Below, one piece after another: positions 1 to 11,330 of a stretch of DNA of 64,000 bases. The notes under the pieces were generated by a model that made no database searches, had not been told where the DNA came from, and worked only from the letters and a program-made list of their open reading frames with translations. Origin of the DNA: Arcuatula senhousia (taxonomy: Eukaryota; Mollusca; Bivalvia; Mytilida; Mytilidae); assembly GCA_963971305.1 (NCBI GenBank), contig OZ020316.1, forward strand, positions 17,874,745-17,938,744, given 5' to 3'. The position numbers and the translations under genes were made by a program. Positions within the stretch are counted from its first letter, which is position 1; the number at the start of each line of letters is the position of its first letter.

Positions 1-2
1 AA

Positions 3-1988
3 GGTCCATATCCTTCTGATGAACTGAATAACCAACCACAATTTCAAAATACAAGACCATATTCTGGTAGTCACCAGTATCAAGATGTCAGGCCCCAGTC
101 TGGCAAAAGAAAACATCAAAACACAGAATATTATTCTGGAAACGATGCTCAATATTACCAACCCAACGAAAGACAAAACTCTGGTGATATCTACCCTGAC
201 CCATCTCAGTCAGGCTATGCACCCATTCTCAGTGGCAAAGATCGATACAAGTATGATCACTATCAACATCCAGAGCAGGTCGTTGATTCAACTTCAACTT
301 CTGAGGTGTTCACAGTCCATGAAGAAAGACCATCATCTTCAAAGTCAAGACCTAGATCTTCAAGACCAAAGTCTGCTAGAAAAAGACCACAAAGTGCTCG
401 GAAAAAGAGACAGGAAGAGCAGTACCAACAAGATGAAACATATACTCAGACTTCTGGTAATTTATTAGTAGGCTACCATGTCTACACTATAAATCAGGTT
501 AGGAACAAGTGCAAAACGAGCTAGGTAGATTAAATTGGCTAGTAAAGCTAGATCAAGCTTTAGATTATTATCTCCCTTTGCTGTTTTTGACAAAAAGATC
601 TATATTAGATTCAATTTTGGTCAGTGCAAGATGAAACTTTCTATTATAGTAACTTTAAATTAACATACCTGGACATAGAAACATCAAAATATCAAAGTTT
701 TACTGTAGACTTTTGAAGAACAAAATTGCATTTATTGAACTTAATGCACTTAATGCAAAAATTCAAGTTTTCTCAAAAATTATTTCCACAATAGAAGTTA
801 AAATCTAAAGTTGCATATTGAGCAACAGCACCTTTGGAAATAAAATCTACAATTCCATGATGCACAGGGATGATTGAAAAAAATAAATGCAATGTTTTGT
901 GAAAAACAGCCCAGGGAGATAATAATTTTAAGCTCGATCTAGCTTTACTAGCTCTATTGATCTTCCTAGCTGTTTGCACTTATTCTTAACCTGTAGATAA
1001 ATGATAAATTGTGTCTTCTATAATTACATTCTGAAAAAATAGGGTCTATTCATTCATTTAGTTCACTCAAATATGGACTAAGTTTGGTGTCAGCTTTAAA
1101 AGTTTTTGTTTTAACATTTAAAAAAAAAGAAGACAGGCACAACAGTAATACTTTTAAAATTAGGAATAGGCTTACATGGCACCATTCATAGAATCAAATA
1201 AAGATGGCAAACAATTAGAATCCTTTGTCACAAGACTAGAGGTTCAAAACTTTCAAAGAATGAACCCCTCTTGACAGAGATCTACAAAATGTGTTAACAT
1301 CAACATGATCAATAAGAAACGATCAGATATACCAGAAACCTTGATAAAGAAAGAGTATTTAAGTTAGTATTATCCACTGTTGTTAATTTTTTATTTGGAA
1401 TTTCTGATATTTAATATTTTCTTTTCAGATCCTTCAACAATGGTGCGTCCTCACTCCTCTTTTCTACGATACAAACCTCTTCCAGCAATTGGTTCAAATG
1501 AGCCCGTGTCAAACCTGAATCAGGCTGAAGAATTGGCAGAGCAAACTAAACACCTGCATTTACAAGAGACTCAAAGAACTCGTCGAGATTCTGTAAACTT
1601 GGCTCAGAACTCACCATTTACTTCAGAAACAATTCAAAGTGATCAAAACTCGACAAGTGAGACTGAAAAGCAAAATGCATTAGGTGCTGATCAAGAAGAA
1701 AGAACAGAATTTCGATTGCATAAACTTCCTACAGAACCAGTGGAAGGAGAAGAAAGACTATTACTTGCCATTCGGCTTCCAGATGGGAAACGGGTACAAC
1801 GATATTTTCGTGTGGCAGAAAAAATGGAGGTCGTGAAACAATATGCAGAAAATGCTCTATGTTCAGACTTGTCACAATATTCTTTGTCCTGTAAATCTCC
1901 TAAAGCACTTTTCACTGATTTAACTCAGTTAGTTGGTGAGGTTGGTTTAGCTGATCGAACATTGCTTTTCCTTGTGCAAAACTCATAA
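3..1988 (+). CDS. UBXN10: UBX domain-containing protein, UBXN10-like (5' end outside window)
   Basis: Two exons are visible. The first is open from base 3 to 456 and has a GT donor at 457. The second runs 1429-1988, after a pyrimidine-rich tract and cag acceptor, and ends in TAA. The intron splits a codon after its first base and the frame is kept, giving 337 visible residues. The first exon encodes a Tyr/Gln/Ser-rich stretch and then a basic Arg-Pro-Lys-Ser-Ala-rich patch (about 330-420), like the short basic segment near the N terminus of vertebrate UBXN10. The C terminus (about 1746-1985) is a UBX fold: a LLLAIRLPDGKR strand, a hydrophobic core and a terminal LLFLVQ strand. UBX domains bind the p97/VCP N-domain; UBXN10 is known to link p97 to intraflagellar transport in cilia. 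No UBA or SEP domain is visible. The start codon is upstream of the window. Another small UBX protein cannot be excluded. Confidence 0.8.
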
Positions 1989-2126
1989 CGTTTGTTTTGT
2001 TTCATTTTTATTTTATTTTTTTTTACATAAAACTTGCCAAGTTCTCATAACTGATTTTAAGTACACCTATTTTGTTTCAAAATATTTTTGCATTGAAATT
2101 ATTTTTTTTTACAAAAATGAATACAT

Positions 2127-2562
2127 AAATTTCATACATGTGACGGATCCGTGATGACAAAGCTGGAGATTTAGATTTTTTTGGCTGGAGATTGGACAAA
2201 AAAGCGGGAGATTTTTAACGCTCATTAAAATTGCATTTCAATGTCAATTGAGGGCATTAGCGTGTGCCAAATACACATGGCTTCACTGATTAATCTCAAA
2301 CTGTTTAGTACAATCATAAGGTCAATTATGGCAATAAACCTTTAATTAACACCTTTACCTGTTAAATTATCGTCCACCTAAATGACAGACCCCTAAAACA
2401 CCGGAAATGATTTATGACTGAACAATAAAAATGTCTATAAAACTAAAATTTTGTCATTTTTTGAAAAAGCGGGAGATTTCACAAAAAGTTGGGAGAAGGG
2501 GAGATGGATGAAAAAATCGGGAGATTTCGTCTCCCAGCGGGAGAATCACATGTATGAAATTT
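2127..2562. mobile_element. MITE-like element in the UBXN10 3' region
   Basis: The 17-bp ends (2127-2143 and 2546-2562) are perfect inverted repeats. The 436-bp body repeats short ggagattt motifs near both ends and has no ORF. It starts about 140 bp after the UBXN10 stop, so it probably lies in the 3' UTR or just beyond it. It contains an AATAAA at 2424-2429; another lies at 2651-2656. Family unknown; non-autonomous DNA element by structure. Confidence 0.65.
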
Positions 2563-2914
2563 ACTGTTTTGCTTTCAATTTACAATATTGAATAACATGA
2601 GTGTAATGTTTTAAATATTAATTTAAAAGGAAATTAAATTGATTGAAAGAAATAAAAATATACATTCCACTTTTTAAAGGATGTTTTCACCCATAATGTT
2701 ACATAAGAAAATGAATCCTGTTTTTTTATTATTATTCTACACATTTTGAAACCATTTGTATTCAAATGTAACTGTTGAATCAAGATTTATTTGAAATTTC
2801 ATACATACAACTTTTATTTTCATATAAAACCTTTGAAGAATTTTCAAATTAGCTTTAAATACTGCTGTAACAATAGATTATATATTTTTAAATGGTAGCA
2901 TTTTTTTTTATTCA

Positions 2915-3169
2915 TAGGGCCGTCCTTCAAAAATTGTTGGTTCACTGTTTTTCGACCGACTCACTGTGAAACCTACTGACTCAAAAAAAAAAAATCACTC
3001 TCTCTGGGAATATTTTTTTTTTAATTCTATTTTTAGCATACTTTCTTTAGAAATAAGGCACTTTTTTGCTTTTTTCAGAAAAAATAATAATTCACCTACC
3101 TACCTACTCACATTGAAAAATTTGAGTACTAGGTAAACAGCAAACAAATAATTTTTTAAGGATGGCCTA
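2915..3169. mobile_element. Possible small TA-flanked MITE
   Basis: The left end (TAGGGCCGTCCTTCAAAAA) and right end (TTTTTTAAGGATGGCCTA) are imperfect inverted repeats, each flanked by TA. The body holds short runs of 'ctac' and 'cgac' and no ORF. The structure suggests a Tc1/mariner-type MITE, but the repeats are short. Confidence 0.45.
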
Positions 3170-4635
3170 GAAAAAGGAAAATTCTAGTTTTCTTTTTCAT
3201 TTGATTAATGTTTTTTTTTAGTGAACCATTACATGTGATGTAGTTTGTTAGTGCTGATGACTGTGATATTTACCTCTATCTGTGATCATTGTTTTTTGTG
3301 ATCATAATGTTTTTTTTTTCTTTGTATTTTGTTTGTGCCAACACCTAGCTAAGTGAAAATACATTGTGTCAACTAATAATCTGACTAAAGTATGTTCTGG
3401 TACTTTAAAAAAAACAACACTTAGGCCATATCAAATTTGTAAATTCTCATCCCCATCCACCCAAATTATATGAATGGATTGAGGATGTTTTCATTAAGTT
3501 CTTTTATCTGTTTGTCAATAAAGAACTTTTTGTGAAAGCTTAAACTACAAAACTTAAAGGTGTACAGATTTGAAAAATTGTACGCAGTGATAAAGCACAT
3601 GTACCATTTGAGAAATCACCAAGTAGAATTTCATGAAAGTCCATGGAATATGTTAGGAAAATTTGACTTTTTTTGCTGACAGGCTTTCCGGTATTCTAGT
3701 TTTATTGTTACAAAATTCTTTATGGATTTTGAGTGAAAATAGATATCCCCCAAACAATCTTCCATTATAATTACAACAAACACTGACAACAAAGGTGGAT
3801 GAGAATCTATTGATTAACTTGAAGTGGCCTTATTCCTGTAACACAAAATTTTCATCAACCTTTCTTTCCTATTCTGATTACCAAGCTGGATTAGTTGTTG
3901 TAGAAGTGGCACATTGGAGTTAATTTGGCACAATCTGTCGTCTTTTTTGATAGATGTGACTGATTTTGACAGACAAATGATAATATGTCTATTGAAGGTG
4001 TTTTGCCACTGTTGGTAAACTTACCATTTTCATGTTTATCATTCAATTTTCCGTTTGGCATTATATTTATTACTTTAGTTATTTTGTTTAAAAGATTTTA
4101 ATTTCCTTACCTTTTTGTTAGGATAAATTTATAGAATTTATTTTTAAGATATATTTTAGATTAATTTATGTTGTTGGTTTTTTTTTTCTAATAGACTATA
4201 GTATTTATACCTGTAGTCAAACCTGTATATAAAGGGCAGCCATGGGACAACAAAATAATGACCTTTATAAGCAGGTTCATTTTGGTTGTATTGTTCATAA
4301 AAGAGACTGACTGGGGAGTTTAACGTCGTGACTATACCTATATATAGGTCTGCAGCGACGTCATAAAAGAGATATTTTTAGGTGCCCTTTATAGACAGTG
4401 ATTTGCAATATACAGGTGTCGCTTTAAGGCATGTCTGGCTGTTTTTTATATTTCAACATTTATACTCATGAATACATAATTGATAATTTCAAAAATGATG
4501 TGATTATTTAAAGCAGGTTTATCATTTCAAGTTAATTCATATACCTGTATTCCTAAAACTTTCTCATAATTTAAAATTACTTACTACAGAGCTAGTTAAA
4601 AAATTATAGGAATACAGGTTGGACAGTTATTTTTT
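3170..4635. other. Intergenic, no gene seen
   Basis: AT-rich sequence without a credible exon. Around 4215-4435 there are imperfectly inverted segments (ctgtatataaagggc on the left, gccctttatagacag on the right) that look like a worn MITE. Confidence 0.5.
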
Positions 4636-6315
4636 AGCTCACCTGGACCGAAGGTCCATGTGAGCTATTACCATCACTTGGCGTCCGTCGTCGTCGTCGT
4701 CGTCTGTCGTCTGTCGTCTGTCGTCGTCGTCTGTTAACAATTTTTCAAAAATCTTCTCCTCTGAAACTACCGAACAGAATTTAATGAAACTTGGTATGAA
4801 TGATCCTTAGGGTGTCCTGCACCAAACTTGTGTTTTGATTTTTGATCCGTTAAAAAACATGGCCGCCGTTACTAAAAATAGACTAGGGGGGTCAGACTAC
4901 TGTTTTTGGCTTATAAATCAAAAAGTATAAGAGATAGAGGAAATCTGAGGCCACGCTACTGATTCAGCATCAAAAGCTCTACAAAAGTCTCCATTTGGTC
5001 AAAGTTGTCAGATGACCCCTTATAGGGGTTACGGCCCCTTGAAGGTGAAAAATAGCATTTTTTCATGTTTTTGGCCTACAGAATGAAAACTATTGCAGAT
5101 AGAGATTAGCTGTTGCTTGCTTAAATGTTCAGCTCATTTAACTCTACAAAAGTTTCCATATGGTCGAAGTTGTCAGATGACCTCTTATAGGGGTTACGGC
5201 CCCTTAAAGGTGAAAAATAGCCATTTTTCATGTTTTTGGCCTACAGAATGAAAACTATTGCAGATAGAGATTAGCTGTTGCTTGCTTAAATGTTTAGCTC
5301 ATTAAGCTCTACAAAAGTCTCCATAGGGTCGAAGTTGTCAGAAAACCCCTTATAGGGGTTACGGCCCCTGAAAAATAGCGTTTTTTCATGTTTTTGTACT
5401 ACAGAATGAAAACTATTGCAGATAGAGATTAGCTGTTGCTTGCTTAAATGTTCAGCTCATTTAGCTCTACAAAATTTTACTAGGGTCGAAGTTGTCAGAT
5501 GACCCCTTATAGGGGTTTCGGCCCTTGAAAAATAGCGTTTTTTCATGTTTTTGGTCTACAGAATGAAAACTATTGCAAATAGAGATTAGCTGTTGCTTGC
5601 TTAAATGTTCAGCTCATTTAGCTCTACAAAATTCTCCATAGGGTCGAAGTTGTCAGATGACCCCTTTTAGGGGTTATGGCCCCTGAAAAATAGCGTTTTT
5701 TCATGTTTTTTGCCTACAGAATGAAAACTGTTCCACATAGAGATTAGCTGTTGCTTGCTTAAATGTTCAGCTCATTTAACTCTACAAAATTCTCCATAGG
5801 GTCGAAGTTGTCAGATGACCCCTTATAGGGGTTACGGCCCTTGAAAAATAGCGATTTTTCATGTTTTTGGCCTACAGAATGAAAACTATCGCAGATAGAG
5901 ATTAGCTGTTGCTTGCTTAAATGTTCAGCTCATTTAGCTCTACAAAATTCTCCATAGGGTCGAAGTTGTCAGGTGACCCCTTTTAGGGGTTACGGCCTCT
6001 GAAAAGCGATTTTTCATGTTTTTGGCCTACAGAATGAAAACTATTGCAGATAGAGATTAGCTGTTGCTTGCTTAAATGTTCAGCTCATTTAGCTCTACAA
6101 AAGTCTCCATAGGGTCGAAGTTGTCAGATGACTCCTTATAGGGGTTATGGCCCCTTATAGGTGAAAAATGGTGTTTTTGGCCTATAGAATGAAAACTATT
6201 GCAGGTAGAGAAAAGCTGTTGCTTGCTTAAATGTTCAGCTCATTTAGCTCTACAAAAGTATAGGGTCAACATCAAGACCAGGTGAGCGATTCAGGCTCCT
6301 GGGAGCCTCTTGTTT
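4636..6315 (+). repeat. Tandem-cored interspersed repeat, 'agctcacc' family, copy 1
   Basis: The element opens with a hairpin (agctcacctgg/ccatgtgagct), then a GTC-rich microsatellite at about 4684-4735. It closes with gattcaggctcctgggagcc, itself a hairpin, and CTTGTTT. Between them, after a unique leader with 'catggccgcc', lies a tandem core. The phrase cgaagttgtcagatga starts at 5165, 5330, 5487, 5645, 5803, 5961 and 6116, a period near 158 bp. No ORF. The layout (5' hairpin, microsatellite, about 160-bp tandem core, 3' hairpin) recalls the bivalve 'pearl' elements, considered non-autonomous Helitron/Helentron relatives. That assignment is inference. Confidence 0.85.
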
Positions 6316-6720
6316 CAGACCCAATCACCCATACAGATTTATAAAATGGTTGACAGAATATAAAAAGCATTGCTGTTAGAAAAAAAAAAGGACCATCACT
6401 AATAACAGAAATATTTTAATCTAGGGCAAATTGCATAACAGCTAGCAGTGACCACTGGTCAGGTTGATGGCTGCTGACTGTTTTCCATTGCAGATTCTTT
6501 AAACAGCTGTTTATATTGTAGATTGTGTCACATACACTTACTCCACATCTCATTAAATCTTATATTAAAGAATTGAAGTGTCTTCTAGCCCTGCACATTT
6601 TTTTTTAAATACAGAACAAAGTTCAGTAAAAAAGAGTACTTTTGTGTGATTTAACTTTGGTGTTCTCTGTGCTAAGATATGTTTGTGAGTTTATTAATTT
6701 TTGAAAATTATCTGATTTTG
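6316..6720. other. Intergenic, nothing recognised
   Basis: AT-rich DNA between two repeats. No exon-like ORF and no clear repeat structure seen. Confidence 0.4.
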
Positions 6721-7187
6721 TACAGTGGATTCCACTTAATCAACTAACTCTTATTAGAATAATCATCTTTATGGTTTTAAAACACCAAACCCTATCCTGT
6801 ACTTGTAATGTTAAAAATTTCATTTGATTGCATTGAAAATATGAGAAAAAGTACAAAATTCCTGTTAATTGACTTAAAATTTTCAAAAATCCCCTTGATA
6901 CCTGTCAAATCATGTTTTCTTAACAAGGTCTTTGCTATGTGTTTTCTAAAATTTATCAAAACATGTTTTTACAACCTTTATTAATGTCAGATTTGTTTAT
7001 ACAAGCATTAAGACACAATAAAAGTGTCACTTATGTGTTCTAATATTTAATACACTTGATAATTAGACATTCTATAAATTTTTTGTATTTTCTGTTTAAA
7101 ATTTACATTTCACTTTATGGGGTCATTCGGTTAATTGCATAAATTTCTCTGACAAATTGGTTATGCTAATAAGAGGAATCTACTGTA
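6721..7187. mobile_element. Tc1/mariner-like MITE
   Basis: The ends are TACAGTGGATTCC and GGAATCTACTGTA, an inverted repeat starting CAGT and flanked by TA on both sides, as expected for Tc1/mariner insertion. Weaker inverted similarity (cttattagaat / gctaataagag) follows inside. About 463 bp with no transposase ORF, so non-autonomous. Confidence 0.65.
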
Positions 7188-7607
7188 TCAGCATTTATCA
7201 AGGCAATCAATCTACTTGCTTTCCCTTATAAAAATTATTGTGTATGTTTATGAAATAATCTAAACCTATATTTAGAATATCAACATTTTTTTTCAGAGTT
7301 TATTTTTTTCAAATGTTTGTTGTTCCATTTTATCATCTTATGTGCCATATCTTGTTGTTCATTACACTAGTTATGTTGTAAGATCACCAAAAGAGCTTTA
7401 CAAATAAATGATCAAACCAAATTTTACATTGTTATTAGGGCCCACATTGATATCTGGATTGTCTGTCCATCTGTTCACACTTTAAGGTAGATGGGCCCTG
7501 GGTGTCTAACACTGCACATCTTTTCTGCACATCTGTCATATCTTCAAATTTATTGTTCTTAGTGTCTTAAATTGATTTTTATTGAAATTTCCAAAGATTA
7601 GAAATGA
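7188..7607. other. Intergenic, nothing recognised
   Basis: AT-rich. A short stretch near 7440-7480 (gggcccacattg ... tgtctgtccatc) resembles degraded ends of other repeats here. No gene seen. Confidence 0.35.
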
Positions 7608-9917
7608 TTTCTCTAATTTTCATCCAATTGATAATAATCAACCTCTCAACCAGTTGTGGAATAGTACCTCTCACCTCTAGAGATTTATTTTTGTTCTAAG
7701 CATCATTGCACATGCCATTGATGAGCAACCTTTTGCTTTTTTAGCTCACCTGACCCGAAGGGTCATGTGAACTTTTGTCATCGTTAAGCGTCCGTCTTCC
7801 GTCTTTCCGTCGTCCGTCCGTCCGTCGCCCATTAACTTTTCTTCAAAGATCTTCTTCTCTGAAACCACAGAAGGAATTGCATTGAAACTTTGTATACTTG
7901 ATCTTTAGGATGTCCTCTACCAAGTTTGTGAACTATATACATATCAACCAACCAACATGGCCGCCATTGTTAAAAATAGAACAGGGGGGTCAGACCATTG
8001 TTTTTGGCTTACAACTCAAAAAGTATAACTGATAGAGAAAATCCGAAGCAACTTACCTTGTTCAGCATCAAAAGCTCTACAAATCTCTCCATTGAGTCGA
8101 AGTTGTGAAACGACTCCTTATAGGAGTTATTGCCCTTAAATCATCAAAATTGACCATTTTTGCAGTTTTTGGACTTTATCTTGAAAACTGTTAGAGCTAG
8201 AGGAAAAGTTAGCATTGCAGAATTGTTAAGCTCATTGAGATCTACAAAAATGATTTCAGGGTCAAAATTGTCAGATCAGCCGTTTAAGAGTTATTCCCCT
8301 TTAACTGTTTTTTTCCATTAATTTTCACTGATTTTCAAAAATCTTCTCCTCTGAAACCACTGAAGGGATTGCATTGAAACTTTGTATACTTGATCTTTAG
8401 GATGTCCTCTACCAAGTTTGTGAATTATATACATGTCGACCAACCAACATGGCCGCCATTGCTAAAAATAGAACAGGGGGGTCAGACCATTGTTTTTGGC
8501 TTACAACTCGAAAAGTATAACTGATAGAGAAAATCCGAAGCAACTTACCTTGTTCAGCATCAAAAGCTCTACAAATCTCTCCATTGAGTCGAAGTTGTGA
8601 AACGACTCCTTATAGGAGTTATTGCCCTTAAATCATCAAAATTGACCATTTTTGCAGTTTTTGGACTTTATCTTGAAAACTGTTAGAGCTAGAGGAAAAG
8701 TTAGCATTGCAGAATTGTTAAGCTCATTGAGATCTACAAAAATGATTTCAGGGTCAAAATTGTCAGATCAGCCGTTTAAGAGTTATTCCCCTTTAACTGT
8801 TTTTTTTCCATTAATTTTCACTGATTTTCAAAAATCTTCTCCTCTGAAACCACTGAAGGGATTGCATTGATACTTGGTATACTTGATCTTAAGGATGTCC
8901 TCTACCAAGTTTGGGAATTATATGCACGTCGACCAACCAACATGGCCACCGTTGCTAAAAATAGAACAGGGGGGTCAGACCATTGTTTTTGGCTTATAAC
9001 TCAAAAGGTATAAGGGATAGAGAAAATCCGAAGCAACTTACCTTGTTCAGCATCAAAAGCTCTACAAATCTCTCCATTGAGTCGAAGTTGTGAAACGACT
9101 CCATATAGGAGTTATTGTCCTTAATTAATCGTCTAAATTGACCATTTTTCCAGCTTTTGGACAATATCTTGAAAACTGTTAGAGCTAGAGGAAAAGTTAG
9201 CATTGCAAAATTGTTAAGCTCATTCAGTTCTACAAAAATGATTTAGGGGTCAAAATTGTCAGATCAGCCATTTAAGAGTTATTCCCCTTTAACTGTTTTT
9301 TCCATTAATTTTAACTGATTTTCAAAAATCTTCTTTTCTGAACCACTGCAGGGATTGCTTTGAAACTTAGTACACTTGATCTTTAGGATGTCTTCTACCA
9401 AGTTTGTGAATTATATACATGTCGACCAACCAACATGGCTGCCATTGCTAAAAATAGAACAGGGGGGTCAGACCATTGTTTTTGACCTATAACTCAAAAA
9501 GAGAAAATCCGAAGCAACTTTTCTTGTTCAGCATCAAAGTTCCTTACACGAGTTATTGCCCTTTAACTGTTTTTTTTTCTATTAAATTCAACTGATTTCC
9601 AAAAATCTTCTCTGAAACCACTGAAAGGATTGTTTTGCACCTTTGTATACTTGAAAGTTTATGAAATTTATTCAAACTTTGGCATAAGAGATCAGGTGAG
9701 CGATTCAGGCTCCTGGGAGCCTCTAGTTTTACTTGTAGACATTAGAGAAAAACCTTCTACAACTTAATTTTTAATGCTAATGGAATTTCTAACATCTCTA
9801 AAAAATAAATTTGATATTTTAATTGCTCAGCTAGCCTTGCCATTAAAATAATCAAATTTATTTCCCTTGATGTTAGAATTCCATAATAAACTTGATTGCA
9901 ATGTAGAAGCTATATAT
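7608..9917 (+). repeat. Foldback-type dispersed repeat, split by an insertion (copy 1)
   Basis: The parts 7608-7740 and 9727-9917 match, in reverse orientation, the continuous stretch 23760-23440 in NIP7 intron 1. Shared text includes caacctctcaaccagttg, gtagacattagagaaaaacc and a foldback core (ggaatttctaacatc ... gatgttagaattcc) around AT-rich arms. The 2-kb 'agctcacc' element sits between the two parts, so this copy was interrupted after it arrived. Confidence 0.7.
7743..9726 (+). repeat. 'agctcacc' family repeat, copy 2, with ~493-bp tandem units
   Basis: It begins with the hairpin agctcacctgacccgaagggtcatgtgaac and a gtccgtc run, and ends with cgattcaggctcctgggagc. Here the tandem unit is the whole leader (atcttc ... 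catggccgcc ... ttgttcagcatc ... tcagatcagcc). It recurs with its start at 7849, 8341, 8834 and 9328 (steps 492, 493, 494) and then a truncated unit near 9604. Copies 1 and 4 amplify a different, 158-bp segment. No coding potential. Confidence 0.85.
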
Positions 9918-11167
9918 TTTTAACAACAAAAATTTAATTATCATCATTATTTTTAATTATTATATCTCCCTGTACTTTTTAAGTGGAGATAATTTGTAAA
10001 GAAATAATAAAAAAAATACAATATCTATTTTTTTTTTCAACAATCTCAATGGTGTACTTCTGTTTCTACATGTAATATTTATATTCAAAAGTCATAGAAA
10101 ACATTCATCTTCACAAATTTTTGGGAAAATCTATTGAGTAGATCTAGGATTTATTTAACAGACAGAAATATGACTTTTCATATTTAATTCTTACTCAAAA
10201 CAAAGGTTGTGAATAAACATTTTCCTAGAAGAATCTTTCATTTTATAACTTTTAAAAGTTTAAAGTTACTATCATGGAATTTTTAGAAAAATCTTTGGAC
10301 AGAGTTTTAGACCCCCCAAATCTTATACCTTGACTCCAAATGTAAGGGGTTCATATCTGCAATTTTGCACAATGATTCAGTACACTTGAGTATTCAAATT
10401 GTAAAAATCATGTAATTTAATTTACAATGTTATTATTTTTGGGAAAAAAATAATATGTTTTTCTGACATAACCCTTTTTGAATTTCTCATCATTATAGCT
10501 TCATAAGGGCACAGGTGAATACTTTGAGGTCACAAATCTATTGAGTGGTTGATAATATATGCAGAGTTTCAGAGCTGCAAAATATCCAGCACTGACTGAG
10601 ATGTTTACACAGATTCCATAGAACAAAATCCTCCTTTTGGAAGGAAGAAAATATCGTTATCACCTTGGAAAGTAATGTGATGTTAAAGTCATGAAAGTTG
10701 TTCAAACAAATCAAAATTTATTGTAAGCATAATATGACAATTTAAAAAGTAAAATCACATGAAAATAGAACAGTTGCAAATTTAAAAGGTATCAATGAAG
10801 AAAATTGAGTCAGGCTTATAATCAAATGTTGACATGCAGGAGGTAACAAAGTAAAAACTCCAAAATCAGCTCCTTATTTATAGAGCTATACATATCTAAT
10901 AAATCCTTGCTACTGGATTAAGAATTTATTCAGAGTAGAAAAACTCCTTTTTTTTGTTAACATCTAGAGCTTCACTTATCCAAGCTTGGACATTTCGTAC
11001 ACCAACATGTAAACAGTGGGAAGCAAACTGGTGGTAAAATTACCTTCCAGGAGTTCTGCATATAAAATTTCAGGGGAGATAATCAAAATATTGACGCTCC
11101 TACTCAACAGTGGAAGCATTGATCTCTTCAGAAACTTTTTATTTTAACACTGTGGTAATCGGCAAGA
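9918..11167. other. Intergenic, no gene seen
   Basis: AT-rich DNA with no convincing exon or structured repeat. All ORFs are short and lack familiar motifs. Confidence 0.4.
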
Positions 11168-11330
11168 TGCAGAGGTACCAATAGGGTATCTGAATGTCAA
11201 AAGTCCAAAGGGCAGAGACAAAACCAGTAAATACCAACAAAAACGGAACAAAAACAGACAACATTTAAAACACGGAAACACAAAATAACTGAATATCAAT
11301 CAACAACGGGAACTCCAGTTGAAACAAGGT
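11168..11330 (-). mobile_element. 5'-truncated LINE 3' end fragment
   Basis: On the minus strand this reads as a LINE 3' untranslated segment (tgaatatcaatcaacaac ... gggcagagacaaaaccagta ... gatgcagaggtacc on the plus strand). It is shared with 31068-31305, 44385-44600, 48163-48762 and 61596-61687. All complete copies share the 3' end and differ at the 5' end, the usual pattern of target-primed reverse transcription. Confidence 0.65.

Noticed and set aside
8652..9203. ORFs in 'agctcacc' copy 2 on both strands
   Set aside because: They recur with the tandem unit and change frame between copies; non-coding repeat.
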